Source: Tamarix chinensis
Taxonomy: Eukaryota; Streptophyta; Magnoliopsida; Caryophyllales; Tamaricaceae
DNA length: 64,000 nt
Direction of reading: 5' to 3'
Assembly (NCBI GenBank): GCA_030549775.1
Contig: CM060173.1
Location: forward strand, 40,620,610-40,684,609
Part shown: in pieces, positions 12,235 through 25,252 of the stretch
How the letters are laid out: every line of letters begins with the position of its first letter
How positions within the stretch are numbered: position 1 is the stretch's first letter
Made by a program: the position numbers and the translations under genes
The notes under the pieces: generated by a model
What the model was told of the DNA's origin: nothing
What the model saw: the letters and a program-made list of their open reading frames with translations, nothing else
Database searches by the model: none

Positions 12235-13400
12235 TATTCCTAAAACTCCCAAAAACCTAAAACACCCTATTACCCCATTTTTCCTTTTCTTCCCTACTTT
12301 TTCTTTCTTTTCTTCTTTTTTCTTTCCTTTGGCCAACTAGGTTGTGCTCAATGGCATCACAACTTCCTCTTCCTCTCTTTTTTCACCTCTCCTTTCCCCT
12401 AACCCAATCCCCCCTTCTTTTTTCTCTCACCCAATCAGTAGAACCCACATACCTACCCCCTTTTTTTCCTTTCTCTCCCTCTCTTATTCCATTCTTTCCC
12501 CTTCTGCCCCTATCTTCTTCTTCTGACCTATGCAACTCCTACATGCTACCACACATCACGGCCTTCATCATGTCTCTTTCCCACCTACTTTCCCCTTTCG
12601 GCCCCACAAGAAGAGTAGTAGGCATGTCCTTGCATGGTCCCTTTCCCTCTATAAGCTCCCTCTCCCCCTCACTTGCCCTTTTTGTCCCTAAAAACCTACC
12701 ATCTGCTATATCCACTATGTAGCTGTATCGGCCTCCACACTGGCAGGAAGCCACCGAACCCCCATTTGTCTTCTTCCCCTTCTTATTCACTTCCTTCCTC
12801 CCCTAAACCTATTAAAACCTCTCCCCACTCCCTTATCCCCTCTCTTTTTCTACCCATCCTCTCCCCTACTTCCCTTACTCTCATTGCCTAAATAGGCACT
12901 ATATTTACCACTCCCTCCCATCCTCTTCTTTGCATCACCGTACACCCACTGAGCCTCTCCCCTTCCCCTTTTTCCCCTTCCTCTTCTCTCCCCACCTGTG
13001 TAAAGTGGGAAGCTCGAGCTGCCCTTTTGTGCCCTCCACCACCACTAGGGATACCCTACACCATCACCACCGCTACTATCACCACCCTCCCTGCCTCTGT
13101 TCCTACATAGAAAGACTCTTACCATACCACACTTCCATCTCTCACTTTCTCACCTCTCCTTTCTTCCTTTTCAGTTTCTCTTCCTCTTAAGCACAGCTAT
13201 TGGGACCACGATGCCATCCCTGTGAGGCCACCACCACCACCACCATAGACCTCCTAAACCAGGAAACCCCACCACTCAAGAAACCCTACCTTTACTCTCT
13301 TTTTCCAACCCTAAAAACCCCTCATTTACATCACCTCCACTAACACCGCTGCACCACCACAGTTACCACCACCCGTCACCTGTTGTTCTTTCTAGTTAGG
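12235..13400. other. CT-rich island in LTR copy C
   Basis: This is strongly pyrimidine-rich on the plus strand (runs of CCTCTTCCTCT, CACCACCACC) and clearly richer in C than the flanks. Several open frames of 60-126 codons cross it, but all are low-complexity Pro/Ser/Leu or Lys/Glu translations with no domain. The same position holds GC-rich islands in copies A and B. It is more likely a leader or promoter-proximal region of the LTR than a gene. Confidence 0.6.
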
Positions 13401-14749
13401 CCTTCCTCCCTCTTACTCATTTAGTATATTTTGTTTAATAAATTATTATTATTATTATTTAGTTAATAAAATAAGGAAAAATAAAAAAAGGTTGGAATAA
13501 AGTGAAGCAACCTAGTTGATACTCACTTTATAGGTATTGAACAAGCACCTTTCCATAAGAAGGCATATGAGTCTTGCTTTAAGCCTAGAGCCCAACTAGG
13601 TAAGGATATAGTTAAGATTTTGGGTTGTGTTATAAATCTTGTGCATAAGGGTGTATTGGTATGTTTTGTGTAAATATATGTGTATGTGAACTAAGTATGT
13701 ATGTGGTGCAGCTTGGCTTCCAAGGAGCTAAGGTATAATCAGCATGATTTTCATTATGTGTTGTATGTGTGGTTATAACTTGCTATAGATAGAAATGTTC
13801 TTTTGTCTAGGTGAGATATTAATATATGCTTGCCTGTATTCCTTAGGTGGGAATTGAGTGGTTATGGGAGACTAAAGAAAATAAAGAAGGTGGAGTAAGT
13901 GAGGTGATATGTGGAGAATGCCCTAGGTGTTTCATGTAATATGGTAGAAAAAATAAAAGAAAAATATAAAATGAGGGGTTAGGGTAAAATATTACATGGG
14001 AAGTGTGAGCTTTGCATGGGGGAAAGATTTATGCGGGGAAATCTTGTTTGAGGGTTAAAAATGGAGAGGAAAGTGTGTTTTGGGTGTTTGGTGTACTTGG
14101 AGAAGATTTAATACATGAGTTGATGGAAAGGTGCATGGGGGTACAAGCTAGGGTTTTGAGGGAAAAACCCTAAAGAGAGGGATGTTATGGGGAAAGATTG
14201 AGGAGGTTGCGTGAACAACGGTGTCATGATGAGGGAGTGTCATATGGAGGGATCTGGCAAGTCAAATTAAGGATAGAGGTGTGTACAAGAAGAGGGTATA
14301 AAAGAAGAAGGGGAAATGTTAGGGTTTTCGGGGGTGATCAACTGGGGTGTCATTATCACATGTGGGAAATGAGGGGTTAGGTTGTGAGGTTGGAGTTAGG
14401 GTGAGTATTGATGGTGTTGGAATCAAGGGAGATGTGGTCCGAGTAAGGAGAGGAGAGGCTAGGACCACATAAGCCAAATTAGAGTTTCATGGGAAACCTA
14501 GTGAGAATGGGGGAGTGGGCCTTGACCTATGTATATGAGATTTCTAGGTTCTTTAGGAGGATGGTGGAAAGTGTCTAGGGTATTGGAGTCTTAGAGGATG
14601 TAGAAGTTCTAGGTTAAGGGATAGGGTTTTTAGGAAGTCTAAGTTGGTAGAGTGGTAAAAGGTTGAGAGTGTCAGTTGAGGTGTGCGTGTTTAGATGGGG
14701 GTTACTTGTCAAATAAGATGTGAATAAAATACTAAACAATTAAAGTGAA

Positions 14750-15190
14750 AGATCATTGAGCCGAGCTCAGACATAGGAAGTTTACCGGTCCATTAGTTAT
14801 AATAGTGGCTAGAAGTATTTTTTTTTTCATAGATTTGCATATATTGCCGGCCCACTGATTATAATAGTAGCTAGGTGTATTTTATCCTAGAGTAGTTATT
14901 CCTAGTCCATTGTTTATAATAGTGGCAGTCTCGAGCTTAATTAGTTAAATCCTTGGATGGAAATAATTTATGGAAAAGACACTAATCACTTACAGTGGAA
15001 CACCACATGGGTTGCTACTAGACATAGGATATACACCAGTCTAGAAGTCATAATAGTGGCTAGAAGCATCTTACCTTGGAGATGTACATGTTTACTGGTC
15101 CATTAGTTATAATAGTGGTTAGTCGTGTTCTATCCTGGAGTAGTTATTCTATATCTAATGATCATAATAGTGGGGTCCCTGTACTCATAT
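14750..15190 (+). repeat. TATAATAGTGG module arrays in LTR copy C
   Basis: Two blocks, opened by AATTAAAGTGAAAGATCATTG and by ACTAATCACTTACAGTGGAA, each contain several GGTCCATTAGTTATAATAGTGGCTAG-like units. They are more diverged than those in copies A and B. The order of the blocks is conserved. Confidence 0.8.
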
Positions 15191-15824
15191 GGATATAATT
15201 TGAGCGATGTGTAAACATGGTACTACTGAGCTAAACTTTAATAAGGGTAATTAATCCAAAGTTATCTACTATACGTATGATATCTGTAAATTGTGTTGTG
15301 TGCCTTGCCTTGACTATAGTATTACCTTACTCAGTACATAGCGTACTAATTAGCCTTTTCATGGGTGCTGCTCATTTCCATGAGTAGTGGCCTCTCCTGA
15401 GTCTGTGTAGGTAGGTAATGAGGCCCTAGAGGACTTCACTACTGATGCTAAACTAGTGGGGGCAGAGTGATATTATGATGTCCTAGGGTTGGGGACAAAA
15501 AGAGTGTACTCCGGACTACTTTCCATTTATGTTTCCTATTTTTATTCCCTTGTAGTGGGATGTTACCTTGTATTTTATTTCACTAATGTACTAAATTTAA
15601 CTATTATCTACTCTAGCATTTTCTATATAAAATGTTAGACTCCTTTATATTTTTAATCATCTCCTATTGCAATTCATTATTGTCTTTTAGCTTTGTAGTT
15701 AGTATAAGACTAGCCAGGGGCCAAACATGTATTGATCACGGCGATATCACCCCCTATTTTGTGTATGATTTTTCTTAAACAAACTAATATTTTCAACTGG
15801 GATTTTTGGGGGTACTACACAACT

Positions 15825-16025
15825 AGAGTTCTAAAACATCTATGCCTCCTGACCCTCAGAGATCGATCGGTGGTCAAAATCAACCCTACGAACCCAAACC
15901 TCTAGTAATGACATCAGGAAAGGAGGTGGCAACAATGGTTGTAAATATTCATCAAGTTTAATTTGCCACTTCATGAATGTTCCAACTGTCTCAATGAAAT
16001 GCTTAAGTTATCTGTTTGCAGCCAT
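15825..16025 (-). pseudogene. gypsy-1 gag, amino-terminal part
   Basis: The minus-strand ATG at 16025 opens MAANR, a stop, then HFIETVGTFMKWQIKLDEYL. The ETVG-(A/T)-(Y/F)-MK stretch also occurs at the start of gypsy-2 gag (about 40890), which shows that the two elements are one family. The piece follows the primer site at 16257 and is cut at 15824 by LTR copy C. It carries stops. Confidence 0.65.
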
Positions 16026-16256
16026 CAAAAATCTAAAATACTAAACCTTGTTCAAAAAGATTTAACTAGCAACTATACAATTAGTATGCATAGAGGTAGC
16101 ACATTGGTCATAAGGCTAGAAGTTAGTTCTCTCTAAGAAATTAAGGCTAACTCCCAATGAAAACCAATGCTCGCTCATAGACTAAATTGGATGCTATAAG
16201 CTTGGACAAGGCCAAAGAAATTTGTTTTCACAAAACATTATAATTTACTTCCATAC

Positions 16257-16270
16257 GCTTAGATACCAAA
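16257..16270 (-). other. gypsy-1 primer-binding site
   Basis: The minus strand reads TTTGGTATCTAAGC, close to TTGGTATCAGAGC for initiator-methionine tRNA, immediately after the LTR end GGGCATTAGA. It fixes the inner edge of the 5' LTR at about 16272. Confidence 0.7.
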
Positions 16271-16868
16271 TTCTAATGCCCTTAATTGTAGAACTAGAAA
16301 CCTTTATTTTGAAAACAATGAAAAAGCATTAAAAAGGAAAAATCAAGGGACATTATCAATGCATAAACCATGAAAAAGATGTGATCATCACTTATCCCAT
16401 ACCTAATAAAGGTAAAATAGAACAAAAAAATAATTAAAATAAAAATGAGAATAATAATATAGAGAGAAAAGAGTATGTAATATACAAATAAAAGAACCAT
16501 AGATAAGTGCTTAAATAACTAGGAAGAATAACAAACATCCTAATGTAGTAGGCAAAATTTCTAACTTGTAAACCTAACTGTTAACTAAATAGGAAGGTAA
16601 CTCTCAAACCCCAAGCAATGGCATGCTTCTAGCCAACAACATCATCCTCATTAAACTCTAGCTGTGAATCATATCCATGCAAATTGTCCTCTAATCATCA
16701 CACTAGAAGTCAAATCATCACCATGACAATAATATAGTATCAGCATAGTGAAGTACTTGTAAAACAAACTACCTAAAACATGGTAACGGTTCATGCTAAA
16801 CATTAAGGATATATGATAACATGGTATGAAACATACTTATAAAGATAGTACATACAAGCATGGATAAC

Positions 16869-16903
<35 letters not shown>

Positions 16904-17984
16904 AATAGATCATGGAAAGGCCTTAGGATAAAAATTTCCATACATTCATGAGTCTGAATAATGAGTCATATAAAATTAGAACACATAATGTAAATATTCA
17001 AGGACGGGAGTGGCATAGCATTACCTCTCCCACAACCGCATTGCACTAGTGCCAAGGAGATTTTCTAAGGATTATTCCTCATCCACCACACTAGGTCTCC
17101 TAAGTAAGGGTGAGTATGCTAAATTTTGGGTCTACCTCACCTAAATTATATTACCATAAAATCAAATAGCTTATTATATTTCAAGACTAGGATGAATGTA
17201 GGACTCCAACCTCGACCACCACATCACTTTAGGGCCAAGGGGATTTTCTCAGGGATCTTTAACATTCACAGCACATTTTATCCTAGGTGAGGAGGCATAT
17301 GTTCAGTTTTGGGTCTATTTGTAACACCCCCAAATTTACTACTGAAAAATTTCGTTTAAATCAAAAGGTTTAGTGGAAGTGAAAGAATTAAAACCATAAC
17401 TTGGGGGTATTACCGCCACACTTAGTACCAGACCGGTTCACTCCTACCGTTCCGATACTAAGTACTAAGGCTAAACTAAACAATCGTTAAGTAAGAGTCA
17501 TCAAAACATGGGTCCATATTTAACATAGATCACTCACAAAAACACGAGTCAACAACAGTTAAAATATCGTTAAGATAACAACTTAAGAGTACGGTTTCAA
17601 AACAAGAAGTGTAGTACAAAATATAGCTAAATAAAACAGATCCCAAGGGACCAATATCCGGATCGCCTACTCACTCAAGCCAAGCCTTCCACCCCAAATT
17701 AGTAATTGATCAAAACCTGCATCAGAGGTCTGCTCCCCACCATCAGTGGATCATCACAGGACCCATTCAACCAAGGTAGTATCGGTACGGGTACAATACT
17801 AAGTAAGGGCGTAGGTGCGCTAAGGCCAAGCATACAATCATACCACATAGCCCACATAGCACAATCATATAAGTAACATGCGATAACACACAAGATAAGG
17901 CCTGAGTACTTTCTGGTGACTTATTCTTTATCCTCGTTAATAATATGTCCATTTCACACATATTCTTTAATAATCCATGTAAGT

Positions 17985-18560
17985 GCCGGAGCCCCACTAT
18001 TATACCCGATGGACCGGAAATCAACACTCAGGGCAGAACGCCTATGACCACTATTATAGCCGGTGAACCGGAAATAAACACACAGGGCAGAACGCCTCTG
18101 ACCACTATTCTTACCGGTGGACCAGACTGGCCCCGACTTACATGGTGTTTCGCTGTAAGTACTTAGTATTTTCCCATGGATTACTTCATTCATATTCATT
18201 CAAAGCATTCTTCATTAGTCCATGTGAGTGCGGGAGCCCCACTATTATAGCCAGTGGACCAGAATAAACACTCAGGGCAGAACGCCTCTGACCACTATTA
18301 TAACCGGTGGACCAGAATCAACACCAAGGGCGGAACGCCTCTGGCCACTATTCTAACCGGTGGACCGGACTGGCTCCGACTCACATGGTGTTTCACTATA
18401 AGTACTTAGTATCCTTCTTGTGGATTAACTTATTCGTTTGGGTCTGTCGAGCCCGAATCCCCCAATATTATAGCCGGTGGACCGGAATAAACACTCAGGG
18501 CAGAACGCCTCTGACCACTATTCTAACCGGTGGACCAGACTGGGTCTGGATCAATAGTCT
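17985..18560 (-). repeat. CCGGTGGACCGG / TATAATAGTGG module arrays in LTR copy A
   Basis: Two to three blocks of ~60-62-base units carry ACCACTATTATAGCCGGTGGA and CAGGGCAGAACGCCTCTG. Blocks are separated by CATGGTGTTTCGCTGTAAGT-like spacers. On the minus strand they match 33870-34250 in copy B. The core is palindromic around CCGGTCCACCGG. Confidence 0.9.
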
Positions 18561-18949
18561 TTCGCTTTAAATAATTAATGTCTTATCCGTGTCTTATTGA
18601 ATCACATCACACCCTTGACATGCATGCGGTTGATACTCTACTTCTTTCCCCTCCAGAGGGACCATCCCATATTTTGAGACTCGTACCTCTTCTCACACCC
18701 GACATCCATCCCCCGTAGACTTATGCATAGTGGCATATAGTAAGGCACAATCTCCAAGAATATAGGCCATCCCAACACACATAATATCGACTCTGCATGT
18801 CCTCATCCCTCTAGGTTTCCTCCTTGGAGACCTTAATCGGACCTATGTGGCCCAACTCTTTCTTACTTACCCAAACGTTACTTTGTTCTCTATCTCGCAC
18901 CTCATTTTTATTAGGAAATTCCCCAAATGTATTACTTTATCTCCCAAGT

Positions 18950-19620
18950 TCATGTGTGACCGACAAAACCCTAGTTGGCCACCCAAAACCCTAGTTGGCC
19001 GCGCCAAACCCTAGCACTTTACTTCCTCAACAAGTAACCTCCCTCTTTCACCCCAAAATCTCTTCTCTCATTTAGAAAACCCATACTCATCCTTTATATA
19101 AGTGAGTTCTCACTCTCAACCCCATACTCCATCCTTCCTTTATCATTTTTACCCTTATACCCTTTAAATTCCTCATTTTCTCCCAAAACCCTAATTGGGT
19201 CCCTTAGACACCCTTACATCGACCCACGTAAAATTTTGCACCCAAGTCTCCAATGGACCCATAACTTTGACATGATCTTCTTTACTTCCTAAATCAACTT
19301 TCCTCACGTAAGATTCATCCCTATGCAGAGTTTAAATACTCCCTGCAGACTCCCCAACACCCACTTACTCGTAAAACCCTAATCAGGTCTCTTATGCACC
19401 AACTCGCGTACTATTTTTCATACCAAGTCTCCGATCACTCTAAGGCTCTCCAAAACTCTTACTTACAACCCAAATCAACTTTTCCCACATAAGGATCACG
19501 CCCATGCAAGATCTAGTCCCCCCATGCAAACTTCCCAAACGTCCACTTTCCCGTTGTTCTTTTATTATCATTTCATGCTACCCAAAACCCTAGCATGCAT
19601 GTCCTAGAGGGCCATATCAT
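18950..19620. repeat. AAACCCTA-rich minisatellite region in LTR copy A
   Basis: CCAAAACCCTAG(T/C)TGG-like units and related CCCATGCAAG-containing units recur irregularly. This is the counterpart of the TTAGGG-rich minisatellite of copy 1 (330-680) and of the 79-base array of copy B. Confidence 0.6.
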
Positions 19621-20362
19621 GTCACATCATCAAACATCAAACATGAAACATGTCATGCTCGTATGGTATAAGGCACACACATCATACCTCATTATCCACG
19701 CTGCGCTACACAAAATAGGTTATTCATAACACATGCATAATACACATTAACATGGCATACTCATCATCCATCAACACATCGCACATAGCACAAGGCCATA
19801 GCTTCGTCCTTACCTAGGTAGACACCGGGCTTGGAGCACGCTCCTCTAGCTCCTTAGGGCTCGGATTGGGGTCACCTATGAAAAGGGGAAAAATGCTAAG
19901 TATTAGTTTCCCTTATAAATACTATCAACCCTTATTCTAGTTTAGGATTAGGGTTCTTATCCTTAATAGGGGTGTTATACAAAACTGGGGTTTTCACTCT
20001 AAAATTATTATGCTAAGTATTACTAATCGATATATCTTTATTTTTAATACTTATCGTTACACTTATATTATTAGACCCGTTAGTTCCATTCTTATAATAC
20101 TAGTGTTCGCTAGTCATAGTAAAATAGTGATAATAATAATAATAATAATAAGACTACTAATAGTGACACTTATGTTTCAAGTAATAGAACCCTACCGTTT
20201 TTAAGATTAAGTCTAATAATGGTGTTAGTGTTAAAGTACTAATATAATGATTGTAATATCAACAAGTTAAAACACTCCTAGAGGTAGTAATGATAAAAGT
20301 CATATTTTGAATAAATAGTATAAGGGCTCCCATATTTTGTCACCCTACACTACCCCAAAAAG

Positions 20363-20585
20363 TAGTTTTAATAACGGTTATTTTACAGTTTTAATAACGG
20401 TTTTCAACCGTTATTAAAACGGCCGTTATTAAATCTTTAATAATGGTTCATAACCGTTATCAAAAATATTACAAAAACCCGCCAATATGAGCATAAAATG
20501 CATGTTTAATAACGGTTTTTCAGAAAAACTGTTGTTAAACAAGAGGGTTTTAATAACGGTTCTGATGAAAACCGTTATTAAAACT
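20363..20585. repeat. Left subterminal repeats of the CACTA element
   Basis: About ten copies of TTTTAATAACGGTT or its inverse AACCGTTATTAAAA occur. Several pair as short hairpins (for example around 20388-20416 and 20551-20582). In En/Spm elements such repeats bind the element's DNA-binding protein; that role is inferred here from position and form. Confidence 0.9.
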
Positions 20586-20892
20586 CCAATTTTTTTTTTT
20601 AGTTTTTGCAGTTTTGTTCCTGCCCACATACACATTTGTATGTTCAAATAATTACCAAATCTGCATTGTAAAACAACATCAATTGATAACAAATCTGCAA
20701 TCACACCATAATTTCAATCAATCCCTTGTTAATACACTGGACATATATACTCAAGAATCAAAATTAGTAGGCATACCACAACTTGGTAGCTCTACACGCC
20801 AAAGCAAAATGTTTATAAATCTAGCTTAGAAGACTTAAAGACATAGACAAAATACAAACGTGAACATCTATGTAGAATATATAGATCTCTAC

Positions 20893-23800
20893 CTAATACC
20901 GAATGAATGAGTGCACATGCTTGGCCCATTGCTCTCTCACTTCATCAATTTCTTCAACATTGTATTGGTGGCCTTGTGCATAATCATCTGTGAAAAACTA
21001 CAAATCACATTGCTCTACATACATAGTATCCACAATCTTTGTCGTTTTGCTATTGTGGACACTGTCAAATAAATTCAGTTAGCTCTCTAACTATTAGATA
21101 TTAATTTTAATTAAAATAAAATATGAAATAGTTGCCTTCCTACTTACTATGACAGGCTCGTATTGAACATTCTTTGGGTCTGGGACACCATTCCCACCTC
21201 TCCTTTGATACGCTGTCCGTTGTTCCCTAATAAATAGAGTTGGATACACAATATTGTAAGTACGCATATATACCTCAAATAATGAAAGCTAGCTACGCGA
21301 ATATATGTATAAATAAGCTAATGAAGTAAGAAGTGAAAAGTATACTAACATGTCGATAAATTCCTTCCCACCACAACGAGCGACTTCAAAAGGCATGTCA
21401 TAGATTCAAAGGGAATCAAACGAATAGACTTTATTAAGATCAGGTCAAATGGCGTACAAAACCCAATGTTTAGTTGTGAGGTGAGGAATGAGATAGAGCT
21501 TGTTGTGTCCCTCAATCAAAATGCGATCTGCTAAATAGTTTATGTGCCTACCCTCTCTTATTGTACTACCGTCAGCTATGTAGTATGGCACACAAACACA
21601 ATAGAGGATAGCATTCCCTCCATCGCAGCTTGAGTAGCTACCAACCTATGGACAACAAAACAATTCATATTTGTTAATAAATAATAACTCATATAAGAGG
21701 TCATAAAAATTCCAATTGTATAAGTTAAGAGTACTAAAATCTCAAAATGAAATAATACTTACGTGACATAGATGGCGACACTTATGGTTGACATCCATTC
21801 TTGATTATAAATGTCACTTATGTTAGCCGTCGATACCATGTAAGTAGCATCGTCCCTCCCAACATACTTAGGATGACAATCAATGAAAATATAATTGTCC
21901 CTAAGGTAGTTTTGGGCATAAAAATATAATATAGCTAATGCTGGTGGAGGTTGGCTTTGCTGATCTGAAGAAGGAATCTTTTGTGGGGCAACTGATTTTT
22001 CCGATTTAGCTCTCTTTCCTTTAGCAGCGCCCTATTTTTTGTTGCTCGTTCTGCTAGTACCTCTCTTGGTTTTAATAGCAGAAGCAGTCTTCTTTTTTTA
22101 TTCCTTTTTTGATTCCTTAATTGATAATATTAAACAAAATATATATTGAGCATATAAATATATATATATGAAAAAGGTATATATAGTATAACTACTAAAC
22201 AAGGTCTAATGAAGATGTCAAATGTCAATACCTCTTCAGTAGTGAAACGTATTTGATCCGCAGGCCAAGCCACGAAGCTTCCATGAGCTTCTAGTACTGT
22301 GGTTGCCTCATCGCCCTCTTTATAACAAGGCAAGTGTTCACTGCCAATGATTGGAGTGTCAATACTCACCGGCCTTGTATTTAGGGCTAAATTGTACCCA
22401 TGGATTGTCTGTGTTTTAGTACTGTGACTGATGCGGACCCTTCCTTTGGCCAAAATTGTTGAAAGGTCATTCGCTAATAAGTCACATTTATGCAAACCCT
22501 AAACAAAAATATTACACATTATTAATAATTTATTACACCAAATACATTTAATAATAATTCATAGTTTGTAATGCTTACCTCGGGAAGAGTAGAAAGAAAT
22601 GCATCAGCTTCACAATTATCTTTGACGCTATTTACATTAGGTATGTGAAGCTAATCATGGTCTACTGAATCGGATGGCTTATACCCTTGAGATTTAATAA
22701 ATGACAACTCTTGCTCCATTGTTGCCATCTGTTCAAATGCCACATTTAATTTTTGGGTGAGGATGGCGACTTGCTCGTTAGTGCTATGAGAACCACGAGA
22801 TCGACCACATATGCTCATTCTCGTAACACCCAATCCAATGTCCCTGTGTCTTCCAGGGTGTTCTACAATTCCTGTAGCCTGGGCCACAATGCTATATTGG
22901 TCCACCTCCTCACCTTCTGACGTTTCAAATTCGTCCTGTAAATTTAACTTATAGGAATAAGCATAATATAATAGTTTTCTAAAAGAAAAGTAAGTAGGGT
23001 TCTAGATATCTACAAACTTACAATTTTTTTGGCTGCAACATCAACATATTTATTAATATATCCGTCTCTTGTTGCTCTAGCCTTCTTCCATAATGTACCA
23101 ATATTGATGGACGAGGTACATGAGTCCAAGTCTTGGGCTAGGAGCTACAAATCAAAAAATATTCTTAATTAAGAATATTATTATAAAATTCAACATTTAC
23201 ATGTAAATAGATAATCACAAAATGCATACCAACTCCTCTTCAAGGCCCGCATAGCCTTTGCGAGCCATATTATGCCGGTATTTATTTTGCTTGGCACTCT
23301 CTTTATTTTGGGTACTTTTTTCCGATGTGACAAGCCAAGACATAATGACATGGTTATTTCAATATTAAGCATAATACTGAGATTGATACAAAAAGTTTAA
23401 TTGTTATCTAACAAGTACCTTAAAATCCACCGTAAGACGATAAGCAATGAATTGGTTCCAACTTTCTTGACCAATGAAACCGTATCGTTTGGGTGGGTTC
23501 TGTCTATATATTTTTCTACGAGCTAAATATGACCTAAAGGTTCTTAGACGCTCCCCACAATGTCTAAGAAGCCATTTCTTCCTACTCTCTGGGACATTGA
23601 ACACTCTCTGCAAAATAAGACATGTAGATGTATACCGATGTTAATTTAATAAAATTAATAACATTTGACATACAAAAATGATTACATAAAATAGCATATT
23701 TACCGTGATTTCCTGCCAAATATGCTCCTTATGACCCTGTGGAACTTGCTTCCAATTATTATAGGAGATAGGAACACGGTTACGGGTCACGAGTGAAATG

Positions 23801-23967
23801 TAGGTCAAGAACATATCTGCGTAAGGGCTGATGGGAAGATTGTAAGTATTCTATCCCAACTCGACTACTTCTCTTCTATTCCTCATGTCTATGATAATTC
23901 TCATAACCGTAGGTCCTCTCTTCCCTTCTTCATCACTACTATCCCTATCAATGTTTTTGTTGGCCAT
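20893..23967 (-). pseudogene. Transposase_24-like / Ulp1 SUMO-protease fusion gene (decayed, ~11 exons)
   Basis: Predicted exons by GT-AG sites: 23967-23704, 23607-23419, 23376-23230, 23144-23022, 22935-22579, 22498-22232, about 22110-21763, 21645-21350, 21226-21148, 21061 down to a frameshift, and a last exon ending at stop 20893. The start MANKNIDRDSSDEEGKRGPT leads into the conserved domain of plant transposase_24 proteins (VPISYNNWKQVP, HIWQEIT, RKGYAGLEEEL). Exon 7 encodes a Lys/Arg-rich linker. The end is a C48 (Ulp1) cysteine protease: catalytic His in KHWVLYAI (21466-21468), Asp in SFDSL, Gln in CPQ, Cys in DCGYYVC (21032-21034). Such proteases cleave SUMO; here the role is inferred. 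In-frame stops in exons 1, 5, 7, 8 and 10 and a frameshift make it dead. Confidence 0.8.
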
Positions 23968-24309
23968 ATCTCTACAAAAAATAAATAAATAAATAAATTA
24001 TGTTAGAATGTTATGTATTGAGCATAATAATGTACCATTATATTATCGATACGAATCATGCTTAGAAAGAATTAATCTCAAATGTATCATGCTATTCTAT
24101 ATATATATATGAATCATGCTAACACGTTTCCAAAATGATATTAATACTAACCCTAACCCTAACCCTAATTAACCATAATTAACCATAATAAACGATAAAC
24201 CCTAACCCTAGCTAATTAACCATAATTTATTATAATAAAACCTAACCCTAAACCACAAAAAAAAACCTAATCCCTAAACCTAGCTAAATGTAATTAAAGC
24301 ATAATATAT

Positions 24310-24323
24310 AAATCATATTATTA

Positions 24324-24382
<59 letters not shown>

Positions 24383-24400
24383 CATCATCATCATCATCAT
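24310..24400. repeat. (ATT)n/(ATC)n microsatellite in the CACTA element
   Basis: About 20 ATT units followed by six ATC units. Further (TG)n(TA)n at 24577-24622 and (TA)n at 24852-24872 lie downstream, in the non-coding 5' region of the Ulp1 gene. Confidence 0.95.
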
Positions 24401-24576
24401 ACACAATTATTTCTCTCTATTTAATTATTCACTTTTATATATTCCTTATTCTCTATATCTATTTAATCCTCATCAAATAGCAATCATTAACATATGCATA
24501 TGTAAAATATATTTGCATTTCATTATATGACATTTCCTATATCTTATTGCTAGTCTCCTATACTTATTAATGAAAA

Positions 24577-24622
<46 letters not shown>

Positions 24623-25252
24623 GTTTTTATGAGTGAAAATGTATATAATTCTACACTCACATTCATATTTTATATATATATGTAAAGGTCTCGGCCAACA
24701 CATGATTTGTTAATATATAACAATAACGCAACAAATTCAACAACAAACAGCAAAATTTTCAGCCAACACATTCAACAACACATTTTCGAATGACAAACCA
24801 CAATCTTTCAATAACAAACAAATGAAACCCTGTAGCAACATGCATGCATTTTATATATATATATATATATATACATATATAAGTAGATAAAAAGTTACGA
24901 GAGGAAAAACAAACACATACATAAAGTGAGCTAGCTACAAACACGACGGTGAGAATGTTGAGAGAGGCAAGGGCTTCAAACACGACGAAGGATGAAGGTG
25001 CAAGTGCTAGCTAGCTTCGGAACAATAACAGCACGCACATGCAGAGCCGACAATGGCAAAGGCGTGGTGGAGAGTTGGCGGTGCGAGGGTTTCCTTTACT
25101 TGAGAGGAGTCGGTGTGGTGGTGCGAGTTGGTGGTGCACGATGTGGTGGTGCGAGGGTTTGCAAGGAGAAGGAGAGCAAGAGAACGAAGGTGCAAAGAGT
25201 CTGAAAATTTTGGCACGAAACAAAACTGAGCGAAATATAAGTTTGATTTTGG

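Larger units (their letters stand above)
12036..15819 (+). mobile_element. 5-kb LTR family, copy C (solo LTR, ~3.8 kb)
   Basis: This insertion splits gypsy-1 gag. Its right end GGGGGTACTACA at 15819 is followed by CAACT. The left end is diverged: an AA-TAATACT stretch at about 12036 stands where TGTAATACC is expected, preceded by AACAA, so the duplication is approximate. Internal order matches copies A, B and 1: microsatellite, CT/GC-rich island (12240-13400), AAACCCTAA stretch (14150), module arrays (14750-15190) and CTTACTCAGTAC (15330). There is no primer site or coding region, which fits a solo LTR. The exact left edge is uncertain by a few bases. Confidence 0.75.

Noticed and set aside
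12133..12336. Frame with a poly-Asn stretch
   Set aside because: It is the translation of the (ATT)n microsatellite.
17985..18560. CRISPR-like array
   Set aside because: The direct repeats at even spacing are palindromic modules of a plant LTR, with spacers that are themselves repeats.
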